64,000 nucleotides of DNA, from the NCBI RefSeq assembly GCF_016306625.1, contig NZ_JACOII010000034.1, positions 1 through 64,000 on the forward strand, read 5' to 3'. Source of the stretch: Xenorhabdus lircayensis. GTDB taxonomy: Bacteria > Pseudomonadota > Gammaproteobacteria > Enterobacterales > Enterobacteriaceae. Position numbers and translations under genes: made by a program. Positions 31,343 through 41,713 of this stretch are shown here, piece by piece (position 1 is the first letter of the stretch; each line of letters starts with the position of its first letter). A model generated the notes under the pieces. The model was not told the origin of the DNA and made no database searches. It saw only the letters and a list, made by a program, of their open reading frames with translations.

Positions 31343-31402
31343 ATATCTATAGGCTTCAAGTTGCAGCCAACCAAGCTGCAACTTGAAAGATAAAAGGTAT
31401 AA
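31343..31402. repeat. ERIC-like palindromic mini-element between parC and plsC
   Basis: A perfect 13-bp inverted repeat TTCAAGTTGCAGC (31355-31367) / GCTGCAACTTGAA (31375-31387) with a seven-base centre, flanked by TATATCTATAGG and AAGATAAAAGGTATA. The arms match what I recall of ERIC ends in this bacterial group; the usual conserved centre is missing. A diverged 19-bp duplication (31303-31340) lies between it and the parC stop. Confidence 0.6.
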
Positions 31403-31411
31403 ATCATAATT

Positions 31412-31438
31412 GCGGGTCAGTGTGATACTGGCCCGCTT
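31412..31438 (+). terminator. Terminator downstream of parC
   Basis: GCGGGTCAGT (31412-31421) pairs with ACTGGCCCGC (31426-31435), one G-T pair, loop of four bases, followed by TTTG. It lies 15 bp upstream of the plsC start. Confidence 0.65.
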
Positions 31439-31452
31439 TGCAAGAGGCAACT

Positions 31453-32184
31453 ATGCTAGCAATCATTCGTGGAATTATTGTTATTCTATTTACCATCCTG
31501 ATCTTTGTCTTCGGTTGTATCTACTGTTTATTCAGCCCGCGGAATCCACGTCACGTTATGACGTTCGGTCATGCGTTTGGCAAATTACATCAGGTTTTTG
31601 GTATTAATCTGTTGGTACGTACTCCAGTAGACGCCCGGGAATATGGGCCTAGTATCTATATTGGCAATCATCAAAATAATTACGACATGGTTACCATGTC
31701 AAATGCGGTGCAGCCACGTACAGTAACCGTGGGCAAGAAAAGTTTGGTTTTTATTCCCTTCTTTGGTCAAATTTATTGGCTGACGGGTAACATTCTGATC
31801 GACAGGGCAAACCGGACAAAAGCACACGGCACAATTTCACAGGTTGTTGATCAGATCAAAAAACATCAAATTTCAGTCTGGATGTTTCCAGAAGGTACTC
31901 GTAGCCGTGGTCGTGGATTATTACCCTTTAAAACGGGTGCTTTTCATGCAGCTATTGCCGCAGGCGTGCCTATCGTGCCCGTTTGTGTTTCTTCAACACA
32001 CGATAAAATAAAACTGAATCGCTGGAATAATGGCGCCGTTATTGTTGAAATGTTGCCGCCAATTGATACCACGAAATACACCAAAGAGCAGGTTCGTGAA
32101 CTGGCAGAATACTGTCAGCAAATGATGCAAGCTAGAATTGAAGAATTGGATAAAGAAGTCGAAGAACTTAATAAGCGAAGATAA
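31453..32184 (+). CDS. plsC: 1-acylglycerol-3-phosphate O-acyltransferase PlsC
   Basis: A 243-residue membrane-bound enzyme making phosphatidic acid from lysophosphatidic acid. An N-terminal membrane helix precedes the catalytic NHQNNYD (HX4D, about residue 72), then FFGQIYWLTGNILIDR, the FPEGTRSRG substrate-binding motif (about 144) and the VPIVPVCVSS strand. The frame opens five codons earlier; the AAGAGG site five bases before the ATG at 31453 decides the start. Confidence 0.97.
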   Translation: MLAIIRGIIVILFTILIFVFGCIYCLFSPRNPRHVMTFGHAFGKLHQVFGINLLVRTPVDAREYGPSIYIGNHQNNYDMVTMSNAVQPRTVTVGKKSLVFIPFFGQIYWLTGNILIDRANRTKAHGTISQVVDQIKKHQISVWMFPEGTRSRGRGLLPFKTGAFHAAIAAGVPIVPVCVSSTHDKIKLNRWNNGAVIVEMLPPIDTTKYTKEQVRELAEYCQQMMQARIEELDKEVEELNKRR

Positions 32185-32294
32185 TTGAATGACGGTAAAC
32201 TAACCGAAATCGTCAAATATGTTCTCCCACTCTTTGGATGAATTCTAGCTATAAATTTAAGATAGTTTTAGAATTTATCCCCTATCCGCGATAT

Positions 32295-32334
32295 GATTGC
32301 GTTTAATGAGTTAATGTTTTTATTAAACGCAATC
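32295..32334. repeat. Long perfect inverted repeat between plsC and ftsP
   Basis: GATTGCGTTTAAT (32295-32307) and ATTAAACGCAATC (32322-32334) are perfect inverted copies, 13 bp each with a 14-base loop. No T-run follows on either strand, so it is not a standard intrinsic terminator. It may be a plsC mRNA end stem or a protein site. Confidence 0.6.
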
Positions 32335-32411
32335 GATAGAATAATAAATCCTGATAGCCACAATATCGGGGTATTCATCCCAGTAATTATCTAAAACAAT
32401 CATTGAGGGAT

Positions 32412-32465
32412 TGCTATTCTTGTCGTGGAGGCTATTCCTGTTGTGGAGACTATTCCTACTGTGGA
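32412..32465 (+). repeat. Three 18-bp tandem copies carrying the ftsP ribosome binding site
   Basis: Units tgctattcttgtcgtgga (32412-32429), ggctattcctgttgtgga (32430-32447) and gactattcctactgtgga (32448-32465) run into GAAAGT and the ftsP ATG. Each unit ends in GTGGA, completed to GTGGAG by the next base, so the Shine-Dalgarno sequence is present three times at 18-bp intervals; only the last is at working distance. Confidence 0.85.
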
Positions 32466-32471
32466 GAAAGT

Positions 32472-33893
32472 ATGTCACTAAGTCGGCGCCAATTTATTCA
32501 GGCATCTGGTTTGGCAATGTGTTTAGGGGCACTTCCTTTTGCGGTTCGAGCCAATAAAAATCAACAAACGAAATTGCCGCTTCCTCCCTTACTGGAATCC
32601 CGAGGCGGACAACCTCTATTCTTAGCCGTACAAAAAGCCAGTTGGTCATTTAATGGTCAGAATAAGGTTCAAGTCTGGGGCATCAATGGACATTATTTAG
32701 GGCCAACTATTCGGGTTCGTCGAGGAGATGATGTCAAACTGATATATAGCAATCGTCTGTCTGAACCGGTTTCAATGACGGTAGGTGGTTTGCTGGTGCC
32801 CGGAACTTTGATGGGAGGCTCAACACGCTTAATGTTGCCGGGTAAAAGTTGGTCGCCCGTTATCCCTATAGATCAGCCTGCAACGACCTGTTGGTATCAT
32901 GCCAATACGCCAAACCGAATGGCACAGCATATTTATGCTGGTTTGGCCGGAATGTGGCTGGTGGAAGATGACAACAGCCGTAATTTACCTTTGCCTAAAC
33001 ATTATGGTATCGATGATTTCCCTGTTATTTTGCAGGATAAGCGGCTGGATAACTTTGGTGTACCGCAATATAACCCGCCCGCTAATCAAGGTTTCCTTGG
33101 AGATACCTTGGTCGTGAATGGTGTCGAAAATCCTTTTGTTGAAGTTGCCAGAGGTTGGGTCAGACTGCGTTTACTGAATGCCTCTAATGCCCGGCGATAT
33201 CAATTGGAGCTTAGTGATGGGCGCCCTTTTTACATCATTGGTACTGATCAAGGATTGCTGCCTGCTCCTGTGGCAGTACAGCAACTGCCACTGGCACCGG
33301 GTGAACGCCGTGAAGTCTTGGTTGATATGTCGAAAGTGGAAAGTGTGACCATTACTGCGGGGGAATCCGCAAGCGTGATGGATCGCCTGAAAGGGTTATT
33401 TGAGCCTTCAACCAAATTGTTGTCAACCACGGTATTGACGCTTAAAGCCAGTGGCTTGCTCTCTTTGGTGACGGATCAATCACCCTCTCAACTCGTGGTT
33501 GATAATACACAAGTCAATTCCTCCATTCGAAGCCGCCAGCTTGTGTTAGGGGATGATTCGCAAGGGATTAATGGCTCATTGCTGAATGAGTATCGAGTTG
33601 ACATCACTAGCCAGCAAGGAGCATGGGAACGCTGGATAGTCACAACATCAATACCTCAACCTTTCCATATTGAAGGGGTAAGATTTAAAGTCATCAGCCT
33701 TAATGGCAATCGTCCAGAACCACAGGATTATGGTTGGAAAGATACTGTTTGGATTGATGGCCGGGCAGAATTACTGGTGAATATGATGCAGCCATCTTAT
33801 GAGCATTTCCCCTTCATGTATTACAGCCAGATATTGGAAATGGCGGATCGTGGGGTTGCTGGGCAGTTGATTGTCAATCCTGCCGGCTTCTAA
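32472..33893 (+). CDS. ftsP: Cell division protein FtsP (SufI), Tat-exported
   Basis: A 473-residue multicopper-oxidase-fold protein of the periplasm that stabilises the divisome under stress. The twin-arginine signal SRRQFIQAS is at residue 4, followed by the hydrophobic stretch GLAMCLGALPF and AxA-type cleavage. Three cupredoxin domains follow, with WGINGHYLGPTIRV and WYHANTPNRMAQHIYAGLAGMW partly visible. As in E. coli SufI, the copper ligands appear lost. The frame continues upstream through the 18-bp repeats but the Tat signal fixes the start at 32472. Confidence 0.95.
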   Translation: MSLSRRQFIQASGLAMCLGALPFAVRANKNQQTKLPLPPLLESRGGQPLFLAVQKASWSFNGQNKVQVWGINGHYLGPTIRVRRGDDVKLIYSNRLSEPVSMTVGGLLVPGTLMGGSTRLMLPGKSWSPVIPIDQPATTCWYHANTPNRMAQHIYAGLAGMWLVEDDNSRNLPLPKHYGIDDFPVILQDKRLDNFGVPQYNPPANQGFLGDTLVVNGVENPFVEVARGWVRLRLLNASNARRYQLELSDGRPFYIIGTDQGLLPAPVAVQQLPLAPGERREVLVDMSKVESVTITAGESASVMDRLKGLFEPSTKLLSTTVLTLKASGLLSLVTDQSPSQLVVDNTQVNSSIRSRQLVLGDDSQGINGSLLNEYRVDITSQQGAWERWIVTTSIPQPFHIEGVRFKVISLNGNRPEPQDYGWKDTVWIDGRAELLVNMMQPSYEHFPFMYYSQILEMADRGVAGQLIVNPAGF

Positions 33894-34174
33894 ACGAAAA
33901 CCCTGTTACTGTTTTTGTTTTGTCTAATAGTATCGCAAGGTTGCATGCTCAGAAATGGGCATGAGCATCAGCATTGAATGCCCTGTTAGATTGAATGGAG
34001 CTGCTATTTTGGGGTTTATTTGTTAAATAATGGGAAGATTAAACAATAGATTGTTTAACAATTAGTGTGCAAACTAACTTTTTGTCCTGAATAAATTGCT
34101 AATCTTATCGACTGAGAGTAGCCCTTTCCGTATAGTGTTCCAAATTTTCATACTACTGCCTGTAAGGTGATTTA

Positions 34175-34660
34175 ATGAATATCAGCTTGATTGCTGCGAT
34201 GGCTATGGATCGAGTTATTGGTATGGAAAACGCCATGCCGTGGACTCTGTCAGGTGATTTAGCCTGGTTTAAACGCAATACACTCGGAAAGCCAGTTGTG
34301 ATGGGGCGGGTTACTTATGAGTCGATTGGCCGTCCTTTGCCGGGACGCCTGAATATCGTGATCAGCAGGCAACCTGCGAGTGATGATCAGGTTACTTGGG
34401 TAAGCTCTATTGAAGCTGCGTTGGCTGCGGCTGGCGATGTTGAAGAAGTTATGGTGATGGGGGGAGGAAAGATTTATGAGCAGTTTATTCCTCTGGCCAA
34501 TCGCATGTACCTTACTCACATCGATGCAGAAGTGATTGGTGACACGCATTTCCCTGATTATGAACCTGATGAGTGGAATTCAGTCTTTACCAAATATCAC
34601 GATGCAGATGAAAACAATTCACATAGCTATTGTTTTGAAATCCTAGAGCGCCGAGAGTAA
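34175..34660 (+). CDS. folA: Dihydrofolate reductase
   Basis: A 161-residue enzyme reducing dihydrofolate to tetrahydrofolate with NADPH; the trimethoprim target. [23 protein letters not shown] contains the substrate and Met20 loop residues; the catalytic Asp/Glu position reads [11 protein letters not shown], and [19 protein letters not shown] and [12 protein letters not shown] are all conserved. An AAGGTG ribosome binding site precedes the ATG. The 281-bp spacer from ftsP has an ATGCTC/GAGCAT stem at about 33942-33970 and a likely promoter close to folA, but nothing else clear. Confidence 0.98.
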   Translation: MNISLIAAMAMDRVIGMENAMPWTLSGDLAWFKRNTLGKPVVMGRVTYESIGRPLPGRLNIVISRQPASDDQVTWVSSIEAALAAAGDVEEVMVMGGGKIYEQFIPLANRMYLTHIDAEVIGDTHFPDYEPDEWNSVFTKYHDADENNSHSYCFEILERRE

Positions 34661-34671
34661 TCAAGTTTTAC

Positions 34672-34725
34672 GTGCGGAGCGTCTTTTAGGTGTGGGGCGT
34701 CTTTTAAGTATAGGGTGCCCTTCAC
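34672..34725. repeat. 18-bp duplication after folA
   Basis: gtgcggagcgtcttttag (34672-34689) and gtgtggggcgtcttttaa (34690-34707) are direct tandem copies, with a decayed third copy gtatagggtgcccttcac (34708-34725). A perfect stem GGAGTGC (34729-34735) / GCACTCC (34742-34748) follows and may end the folA or apaH transcripts, though it has no T-run. Confidence 0.75.
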
Positions 34726-34766
34726 GGTGGAGTGCTTAAAGGCACTCCGGCGTCACAGGTTCAGGC

Positions 34767-35588
34767 TTACGATTTTTTGAGCAATGAAGCCTGACTGAAA
34801 TACTGTTTATCTTCCCAACGAAGCATTGTCAATTTACCTCCCCAACAACAGCCCGTATCCAGAGCATAAATGCTATCAGGTGCTCCTTGACCTTCCAGCG
34901 CAGCCCAGTGACCAAATACAATGGAATAGTCTTCAGGAATATTGCGTGGTAATTCGAACCAGGGTTTCAGCGGGGCTGGGGCATTTTCGGGCTTAGATTT
35001 ACACATCATATCCAACTGACCATTTGGGAAACAATAACGCATCCGAGTCAGTGCATTGGTACTGTAACGTAACCGAGCAAGACCACGTAACTCCGGTGCC
35101 CAGCTATTTGGCATATCCCCATACATTTCATTGAGAAACAGAGGATAACTGTCACTGCGAAGAATAGCTTCCACTTCACGGGCACAGGTTTTGGCCGTTT
35201 CCAAATTCCATTGTGGAGTAAGCCCTGCATGTGCCATGGCCAGTTTCAATTTATCATCAATCTGTAACATTGGCTGCTTTCTCAGCCAATTTATCAATTC
35301 ATCAATATCTGGTGCTGTGAGTAATTCATCCAGCAAATCTTTCGGCTTATTACGGCTGATTTTGGCGTAAACAGCCAACAGGTGCAGATCGTGATTACCC
35401 AACACAAGTTTAACCGCAGAGCCGAGTTGCTTGATATAACGAAGTACTGCCAATGAATCAGGGCCACGGGCAACCAGATCGCCTGTTAGCCATAAAGTAT
35501 CTTCACTAGGATGAAAATCGACTTGTTCTAATAAGGCGCGTAATTCACGATAACAGCCGTGAATATCGCCGATAAGATATGTAGCCAT
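34767..35588 (-). CDS. apaH: Diadenosine tetraphosphatase (symmetrical)
   Basis: A 273-residue PPP-family phosphatase that splits Ap4A to two ADP and also removes Np4 caps from RNA. Metal-binding motifs: [10 protein letters not shown] (residue 7), [10 protein letters not shown] (about 36), [10 protein letters not shown] (about 65), and the late histidines in AMAHAGL and [10 protein letters not shown]. It lies two bases downstream of apaG and ends the pdxA-rsmA-apaG-apaH run. Confidence 0.97.
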   Translation of the reverse strand: MATYLIGDIHGCYRELRALLEQVDFHPSEDTLWLTGDLVARGPDSLAVLRYIKQLGSAVKLVLGNHDLHLLAVYAKISRNKPKDLLDELLTAPDIDELINWLRKQPMLQIDDKLKLAMAHAGLTPQWNLETAKTCAREVEAILRSDSYPLFLNEMYGDMPNSWAPELRGLARLRYSTNALTRMRYCFPNGQLDMMCKSKPENAPAPLKPWFELPRNIPEDYSIVFGHWAALEGQGAPDSIYALDTGCCWGGKLTMLRWEDKQYFSQASLLKKS

Positions 35589-35590
35589 AG

Positions 35591-35968
35591 TTAATTTATC
35601 AGTGTTGGAATAGCCAGCCGGAACACGGGAATGGCGACACGAAACGGACGACCATCGAGGTCAATCATTTCATAGTGGCCTTCCATAGTGCCCAGAGGGG
35701 TTTCCAGAATCACTCCACTGTTGTAGCTATACTCTGTTCCCGATGGGATCAAAGGTTGCTTTCCCACAACCCCTTCACCCTGAGTTTCGGTTTTGCGACC
35801 ATCACTGTTGGTTATGCGCCAGTACCGGCTAATAAGTTGCACGGTAAAATGCCCAAGATTGCGAATTGATATTGTATAAGCAAACACAAAACGCTGTTGT
35901 TCCGGTTGTGATTGACTTTCTACGTAAGCACTTTGTACTTGAATATAAATTCTTGGTTCATTGAGCAT
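35591..35968 (-). CDS. apaG: ApaG/CorD protein
   Basis: A 125-residue single-domain protein with the ApaG fibronectin-like beta-sandwich fold, the same length as E. coli ApaG. Conserved segments are [34 protein letters not shown] and [14 protein letters not shown]. Its biochemical role in bacteria is unresolved; it is always found beside apaH and rsmA in this group. The ATG follows a GGAGG-type site. Confidence 0.96.
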   Translation of the reverse strand: MLNEPRIYIQVQSAYVESQSQPEQQRFVFAYTISIRNLGHFTVQLISRYWRITNSDGRKTETQGEGVVGKQPLIPSGTEYSYNSGVILETPLGTMEGHYEMIDLDGRPFRVAIPVFRLAIPTLIN

Positions 35969-36005
35969 AGGTGCCTCCTGTTACTGCAATGGCGGTTTAT
36001 TGGTT

Positions 36006-36821
36006 TCAGGCAGTTTCAAGCTGAGACGATAACCAGTTTGCCATTTTACAGTATTGCTCGACAGAAATGTTTTCAGCCCGTGTGCTTGAGTCAACGCCCA
36101 GCTCAGATAACTGCTCAGTGGAAAAAATATTTCCAAGGCTGTTGCGGATAGTTTTTCTCCGTTGGTTAAATGCCTGAGTGGTAATCCGGGCTAACATACG
36201 AATGTCCTGAACCGGATAAGGCATAATTTTGTGCGGGATCAAGCGCACAATGGCGGAGTCCACTTTTGGTGCCGGCGTAAATGCCGTAGGCGGTACTTCA
36301 AGAACAGGGATTACCTGACAGTAGTATTGAGCCATCACACTTAAACGCCCGAAGGCTTTACTGCCAGGCCCTGCAACAAGGCGATTAACCACTTCTTTTT
36401 GCAACATGAAGCTCATATCAGCGATAGCATCAGTATAGCTGAAAAGATGGAACATCAACGGAGTGGAAATGTTATAAGGTAAATTACCAAATACACGCAG
36501 GGACTGCCCACGCTCTTTGGCAATCTGGCCAAAATCAACCGTCATCGCATCTTGCTGAATAATAGTTAGCTTATCTTTCAGTTTCGGATGGACATGCAGG
36601 CGAGCCGCCAGATCGCGGTCAAGTTCGACGACAGTCATTTTATCCATGCGCTCACCAACAGGTTCAGTTAGTGCACCCAAACCTGGGCCAATTTCCACGA
36701 CGGCTTGACCAACTTGTGGATTCATTGCATCGACAATGCTACCAATAATAAACTGATCGGTTAAAAAGTTTTGCCCGAAACGTTTACGGGCATAATGCCC
36801 TTGATGGACTTTGTTATTCAT
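36006..36821 (-). CDS. rsmA: 16S rRNA (adenine1518-N6/adenine1519-N6)-dimethyltransferase
   Basis: A 271-residue SAM-dependent enzyme (KsgA) that dimethylates two adjacent adenines in helix 45 of 16S rRNA late in 30S assembly. The methyltransferase motifs are visible: RFGQNFLTD (residue 14), [11 protein letters not shown] (about 42), VELDRDLA (about 64) and the catalytic FGNLPYNIS (NLPY, about 113). The start overlaps the end of pdxA by eight bases. Confidence 0.98.
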   Translation of the reverse strand: MNNKVHQGHYARKRFGQNFLTDQFIIGSIVDAMNPQVGQAVVEIGPGLGALTEPVGERMDKMTVVELDRDLAARLHVHPKLKDKLTIIQQDAMTVDFGQIAKERGQSLRVFGNLPYNISTPLMFHLFSYTDAIADMSFMLQKEVVNRLVAGPGSKAFGRLSVMAQYYCQVIPVLEVPPTAFTPAPKVDSAIVRLIPHKIMPYPVQDIRMLARITTQAFNQRRKTIRNSLGNIFSTEQLSELGVDSSTRAENISVEQYCKMANWLSSQLETA

Positions 36822-37821
36822 TACTGTTTTGTATCATTTTAATTGCTAGATTTAATGCGGTGATAAAACTACCCACATCAGCTTGACCTGTCCCTGCCAG
36901 CTCGAGAGCTGTGCCATGATCGACAGAAGTCCGGATAAATGGCAGGCCCAGAGTAATATTCACGGCCCTGCCAAAACCTTGGTATTTTAACACGGGTAGC
37001 CCCTGATCGTGATACATAGAAAGCACGGCATCGGCATTATCCAAATATTTTGGCTGAAATAGTGTATCAGCGGGCAATGGGCCTTCCAACCACATACCTT
37101 CTGCTCTCAGGCTGTCTAATGCCGGAATGATCACATCTATCTCTTCATGCCCCATATGCCCCCCTTCACCAGCATGGGGATTTAGGCCGCAAACATAGAT
37201 GTGGGGACGGTGGATACCGAATTTGGTTTTTAGGTCATGGTTGAGAATGGTGACAACTTCCCGCAGAGAATCAAACGTAATCGCCTTGGGAACATCCAGA
37301 ATCGGCAGGTGCGTCGTTACCAGCGCTACCCGTAGTTCTTCTGTTGCCAACATCATGACGACTCTTGCACATTGGCAGTGGTCAGCAAAAAACTCAGTAT
37401 GTCCGGTAAAAGGTACGCCTGCATCATTAATGATGCCCTTATGTACAGGGCCTGTCACCAGTGCAGAAAACTCCCCGTTCAGGCAACCATCGCAGGCTTT
37501 TGCCAATGTTTCCGTGACATAAGTACCGTTTTTTCGGTTCAATTCCCCCACAATGGCTGGGGATTGGAGATAAACGGGCAGGATAGTCAGGGTTCCGGCT
37601 GCTTGTGATGAAGCCATTTGTGATAAAGAAGTGTGTTCAGGGGAATAAATTTGTAGTTGCAGGGGCAAATTCAGTTGTTTGGCTCGGGAGAGCATCAGCT
37701 CTGGATCAGCACAGACAACCAATTGGATAGGCCACTCTTTTTGGGCGAGGGCAATGACTAAATCAGGACCAACCCCGGCTGGTTCGCCGGGGGTGATAAT
37801 GATGGGTTTATTGTTGTGCAT
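36814..37821 (-). CDS. pdxA: 4-hydroxythreonine-4-phosphate dehydrogenase
   Basis: A 335-residue NAD- and metal-dependent enzyme of the DXP-dependent pyridoxal 5'-phosphate pathway. It keeps [13 protein letters not shown] at the N-terminus, [10 protein letters not shown] and the metal-binding histidines in [20 protein letters not shown] and YHDQGLP, plus the tail [13 protein letters not shown]. Two in-frame starts exist; I chose [12 protein letters not shown] at 37821, 14 bp inside the end of surA, because spacing to a GATGGT site is better than for the ATG three codons earlier. That choice is uncertain. Confidence 0.95.
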   Translation of the reverse strand: MHNNKPIIITPGEPAGVGPDLVIALAQKEWPIQLVVCADPELMLSRAKQLNLPLQLQIYSPEHTSLSQMASSQAAGTLTILPVYLQSPAIVGELNRKNGTYVTETLAKACDGCLNGEFSALVTGPVHKGIINDAGVPFTGHTEFFADHCQCARVVMMLATEELRVALVTTHLPILDVPKAITFDSLREVVTILNHDLKTKFGIHRPHIYVCGLNPHAGEGGHMGHEEIDVIIPALDSLRAEGMWLEGPLPADTLFQPKYLDNADAVLSMYHDQGLPVLKYQGFGRAVNITLGLPFIRTSVDHGTALELAGTGQADVGSFITALNLAIKMIQNSNE

Positions 37822-39112
37822 CGCTACCATCTGAAATTTTCACATAAGCGGAGGCGCGTAATTCCTGTATCCAGCTTTGTGCCTCTTCATTGAATTTACG
37901 GTTGAACAGCAGACGGTAGGCACGATCTTTCTGGGCTGCATCCGTTCTATCGACTTTGCGGCTATCAAGCAGTTGGATTAAGTGCCAGCCGAAAGAAGAG
38001 TGAACAGGCTGGCTGAGCTCGCCTTTTTGCAGCTTCGTCAACGCATCACGGAAAGCAGGGTCATACGCACTCGGCAAGTTCCAGCCCAATTCGCCACCGC
38101 GCATGGCTGAACTAGGATCTTCAGAATGCTCTTTCGCTGCTTCTTCAAATGTGGTTTTGCCACTTAAGATCTCTTCCCTCAACTTCATCAACTCACCGCG
38201 AGCTTGATCGTCGTTCATAACGGGTGATGTTTTCAGCAGGATATGACGGGCATTCACTTCAGTGACCGCAATTGGCATATGATCACCACGGATATCATTG
38301 ACTTTCAGAATGTGAAAACCAACACCGGAGCGGATTGGGCCAATAATTTGTCCTTTGTGCGCAGACTTGAGTTGTTCAGCAAACAGGGATGGCAATTCCT
38401 GGAGTTTGCTCCAGCCCATATTGCCGCCTTTCAGGGCTTGGGTATCACCAGAATAGGTGATGGCTAGTTTACCGAAATCTACGCCATTATTGAGTTCAGA
38501 TAAGATCTTTCTGACCGTTGTTTCAGCTTTTTCTACCTGAGCCTGATTTGGATTTTCTGGCAGAGGGATCAGGATATGGCTGATATTCAATTCCGTATCC
38601 TGACTATTCTGGCTGCCGATTTGATTAGCCAGTGAATCAACTTCTTGTGGCAGGATAGTGATGCGGCGGCGTACTTCATTATTACGGACTTCCGCGATCG
38701 TCATTTCCTTGCGGATCTGATTGCGATAGGTATCAAAACTAATACCATCAGCTGTCAGATTCTGTTTCAACTGGGCAAGGTTCAGGTGGTTTTGTGCTGC
38801 AATATTTGTGATCGCAGAATCCACGGTTTGATCGGGGATAGTAATCTGCATCCGTTTTGCCATTTGCAGAATAATGTCATCCATAATCAGGCGCTCAAGG
38901 ATCTGGTGACGCAATGCTTTCTCATCCGGTATCTGCTGGTCTGCATGTTTTGCATTGAGTTTAACGGATTGTAAGAGGCTGTTGACGTCACTTTCCAGTA
39001 CGACATCATTGTTAACAACGGCAGCCACCTTATTGAGCTCTTGTGGAGCAGCCATTGCGACAGTGCTTACTGAAAACATCAATCCGAGAATGAGCGATCT
39101 CCAGTTCTTCAT
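37808..39112 (-). CDS. surA: Periplasmic chaperone and peptidyl-prolyl isomerase SurA
   Basis: A 434-residue outer-membrane-protein chaperone. A signal peptide (cleavage VAMA-APQE) is followed by the N-terminal chaperone domain, two parvulin domains (starting [10 protein letters not shown] near residue 176 and [10 protein letters not shown] near 287), and the C-terminal helix that completes the chaperone module. E. coli SurA has 428 residues. It lies 64 bp after lptD, whose product needs SurA for assembly. Confidence 0.97.
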   Translation of the reverse strand: MKNWRSLILGLMFSVSTVAMAAPQELNKVAAVVNNDVVLESDVNSLLQSVKLNAKHADQQIPDEKALRHQILERLIMDDIILQMAKRMQITIPDQTVDSAITNIAAQNHLNLAQLKQNLTADGISFDTYRNQIRKEMTIAEVRNNEVRRRITILPQEVDSLANQIGSQNSQDTELNISHILIPLPENPNQAQVEKAETTVRKILSELNNGVDFGKLAITYSGDTQALKGGNMGWSKLQELPSLFAEQLKSAHKGQIIGPIRSGVGFHILKVNDIRGDHMPIAVTEVNARHILLKTSPVMNDDQARGELMKLREEILSGKTTFEEAAKEHSEDPSSAMRGGELGWNLPSAYDPAFRDALTKLQKGELSQPVHSSFGWHLIQLLDSRKVDRTDAAQKDRAYRLLFNRKFNEEAQSWIQELRASAYVKISDGSDAQQ

Positions 39113-39176
39113 ACATTTCCCATCATATCAATCCCGCCTTGGCGGGGTTATTGTGTTTACATTGCGTTTATCGGTA

Positions 39177-41531
39177 TCAGAATGCGCGCTGGTATGGAAG
39201 AATACCGTGCTGTAGCATTTTCTGACTACCCAAACTGTGATTGTTACTTAAGCCACGAAGTTCAACATTGAATGACCATTTGTTGTCATACTGACTGCTG
39301 CTGAACTTCCAGTCGACGATCTTGCGTTCATAGCCCACATTGACTGCCCAGCAGCAAGTGTTGTATTGCAGACCAACCATCTGGCTTGCCGGCTGTTCTT
39401 CTTTGGTATCGTAGTAATACGCGCCTACAAACGCCCAGCGATCAGTTAACGGCCAGCTGGCTACCATACCGACCTGCGAAATACCCTGCTGATAGGCTGG
39501 TGCGCCTTCTTTGATCGTGGCCTGAATATAATCGCGGTCAACAAAGCGATAGCTTAGTTGCAACATGCGGTCAGCATCACGACGATATTCCACTACTGCA
39601 TTGCCCATGGTTAAGCTGCCTAAGCGGTTATCATATTGCAGCCCGCCTTTGAGACCCCAGGAATCATTGACTCTCCAGTGGGCATCCCCAGCCCATGTTG
39701 TGGCGCCCGTTCCCTTTTTGTTTCTGATGATATCTTTACCACCTGAATTAGGCGCGGTATCTTCGGTACGTGGACGCTCAAAGTAGTAGATTTGACCTAC
39801 AGACAGACTAAAACGTTCAACTAAATCTTCATCATAAATGCGGGTGGTAACACCGGTAGTAAACTGATTGGCTGATGAAATGCGGTCTAGGCCACTGTAG
39901 AAGCGGTCACGGAACAGGCCAGTATAGTCTGCTTGCAGCAGGGAAGAATCAAAGTTGTTAATGTTATTTTGATTCTTATAAGGCACATAGAGATATTGAA
40001 CGCGAGGTTCCAGTGTCTGGGTGTAATCCTGATTAAAATACATGGCGCGTTCAAACACCATCTTCGCATCTGACTTAAACACTGGCAGGACACGGTTAAC
40101 TGATTTTTCCAATAAGGCGTTTCTGTTTTTTGCCTCAGCCGAAATATCCTGTTGGTAATGAGTTGCCATCAATTTAAATTCATTATTGATGCTAGCCCAA
40201 CCATTGGAGAGTGGCAGATTAATGGCAGGTTCCAGATGCCAGCGTGTTGCATCTGGCCATTGGTTGCCTACACTTGTGAATTTAGCTACTTGAACATAAG
40301 TATGAAAATCAAATGGCCCCAAATCATTTTTATAGTAATTGAGATCCAACTGTGGCGCAGCTCGGTAAGCTTTTCTGCTATCACTCATGGTAAAAATCTG
40401 GAACTGTTTGGTTGACAAAGTCGCATTCCAGTTCTGTTGAGCATAGCCAATACTGAACTTCTGGGTAGCGTAGCCATCAGTACTGGATCCGTACTGGGAG
40501 GTGTAATCAGTAAAATAGTTCGGATCACTGACCTTAGTATAATCGGCATTGAAACGCCAAACTTGATTCATGACACCGCTATGGTTCCAGTATAATAGCC
40601 AGCGGTTGCTGCTATCCCGCTGAGGCCTGATGTTGAGTTTTTTATCCTCTTCATACAGACGATCATGACCAATCCAATCCAGCGCAACGGTACCCGTACC
40701 TGCTTTGGTTAAATAGCGGAATTCATTATCCAGCTTAAAACCGCGCATAGTGATGAGATGCGGAGTAATCGTGGCATCATAATTGGGAGCAATGTTCCAG
40801 TAATACGGCAGCAGGAATTGGAAGCCGTCTTTATTGGAGAAACTGGCATTCGGAAGCAAGAAACCAGATCGGCGTTTGTCACCAATCGGTAACTGCAAAT
40901 ACGGGCTGTAAAACACAGGCACATTGGCAATTCGGAAACGAGCGTTCCAGATTTCAGCCACTTCTTCTTCACGGTCGAGGATCACTTCAGAACCGACAAC
41001 GCTCCAGCTATCATTACCCGGCAAACAGGAAGTAAAAATCCCGTTATCCAAAATGGTATAGCGGTTTTCATCACGTAGCATCATCTTTTCTGCGCTACCG
41101 CGCCCTTGACGGCCAACCATCTGATACTTGGCGTGTTCCACGTCTGTATCTTTATTGTTCAAGTTAGACCAGCCGCGTGGCCCCTTCAAAATGATCTGGG
41201 GGTCATCATAGCTGACATTACCTGTTGCGGTAACGGTGCGAACGGGTTCTTTATCCTGTGTTTGTTCGAGCCGTACTTTATCGGCCGTCAGCGTTTTATT
41301 TCCCTGTTGAATATCAACATTACCAATGAAATCAACCGCATTGGGATATTCACCGCGAGTATCATCGGACTTAATGTTAATGGGCATGTTATTGGGATCG
41401 CCTGTGATAATCGGCTTATCATAGACAGGGACACCCAGCATACATTGTGCTGCGAGGTCAGCATGTGCTTGCTGACTGTAAAGTGCTGCCCATACCATTG
41501 TGGCCAGCAGAGTGGGATAACATTTATTCAT
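39177..41531 (-). CDS. lptD: LPS-assembly protein LptD
   Basis: A 784-residue outer-membrane beta-barrel that with LptE inserts LPS in the outer leaflet. A signal peptide (QQAHA) is followed by an LptA-like periplasmic jellyroll (about residues 50-180) and a C-terminal barrel. The four disulphide cysteines of the family are present: Cys30 in AAQCM, one in FTSCLPG, and the adjacent pair in YNTCCWAV. It is the first gene of the lptD-surA-pdxA-rsmA-apaG-apaH run, divergent from djlA, as in E. coli. Confidence 0.98.
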   Translation of the reverse strand: MNKCYPTLLATMVWAALYSQQAHADLAAQCMLGVPVYDKPIITGDPNNMPINIKSDDTRGEYPNAVDFIGNVDIQQGNKTLTADKVRLEQTQDKEPVRTVTATGNVSYDDPQIILKGPRGWSNLNNKDTDVEHAKYQMVGRQGRGSAEKMMLRDENRYTILDNGIFTSCLPGNDSWSVVGSEVILDREEEVAEIWNARFRIANVPVFYSPYLQLPIGDKRRSGFLLPNASFSNKDGFQFLLPYYWNIAPNYDATITPHLITMRGFKLDNEFRYLTKAGTGTVALDWIGHDRLYEEDKKLNIRPQRDSSNRWLLYWNHSGVMNQVWRFNADYTKVSDPNYFTDYTSQYGSSTDGYATQKFSIGYAQQNWNATLSTKQFQIFTMSDSRKAYRAAPQLDLNYYKNDLGPFDFHTYVQVAKFTSVGNQWPDATRWHLEPAINLPLSNGWASINNEFKLMATHYQQDISAEAKNRNALLEKSVNRVLPVFKSDAKMVFERAMYFNQDYTQTLEPRVQYLYVPYKNQNNINNFDSSLLQADYTGLFRDRFYSGLDRISSANQFTTGVTTRIYDEDLVERFSLSVGQIYYFERPRTEDTAPNSGGKDIIRNKKGTGATTWAGDAHWRVNDSWGLKGGLQYDNRLGSLTMGNAVVEYRRDADRMLQLSYRFVDRDYIQATIKEGAPAYQQGISQVGMVASWPLTDRWAFVGAYYYDTKEEQPASQMVGLQYNTCCWAVNVGYERKIVDWKFSSSQYDNKWSFNVELRGLSNNHSLGSQKMLQHGILPYQRAF

Positions 41532-41713
41532 AGATGTTTATGCAGTTCCGTCATCAGTGGCATCGTGCCGGCAAATGTTCAGAGACTAACGCAGTTGAGA
41601 TATAGGCGCCAGAGTAAAGTTTAACTTTGCTAATCTTGCTGTTAGGCACGGAGCTTAATGAATAGTATGATAATGCAAAATTGCGCTCAGGGCATTGGGG
41701 AATTGAAGACTAT

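Noticed and set aside
32403-32471. N-terminal extension of FtsP through the 18-bp repeats
   Set aside because: A Tat signal must be near the N-terminus and the ATG at 32472 has a proper ribosome binding site; the extension is Cys/Gly repeat sequence without support.
41106-41624. 172-codon frame antisense to the lptD start
   Set aside because: It covers the lptD signal peptide and jellyroll coding region and runs into its promoter; no homology recognised.
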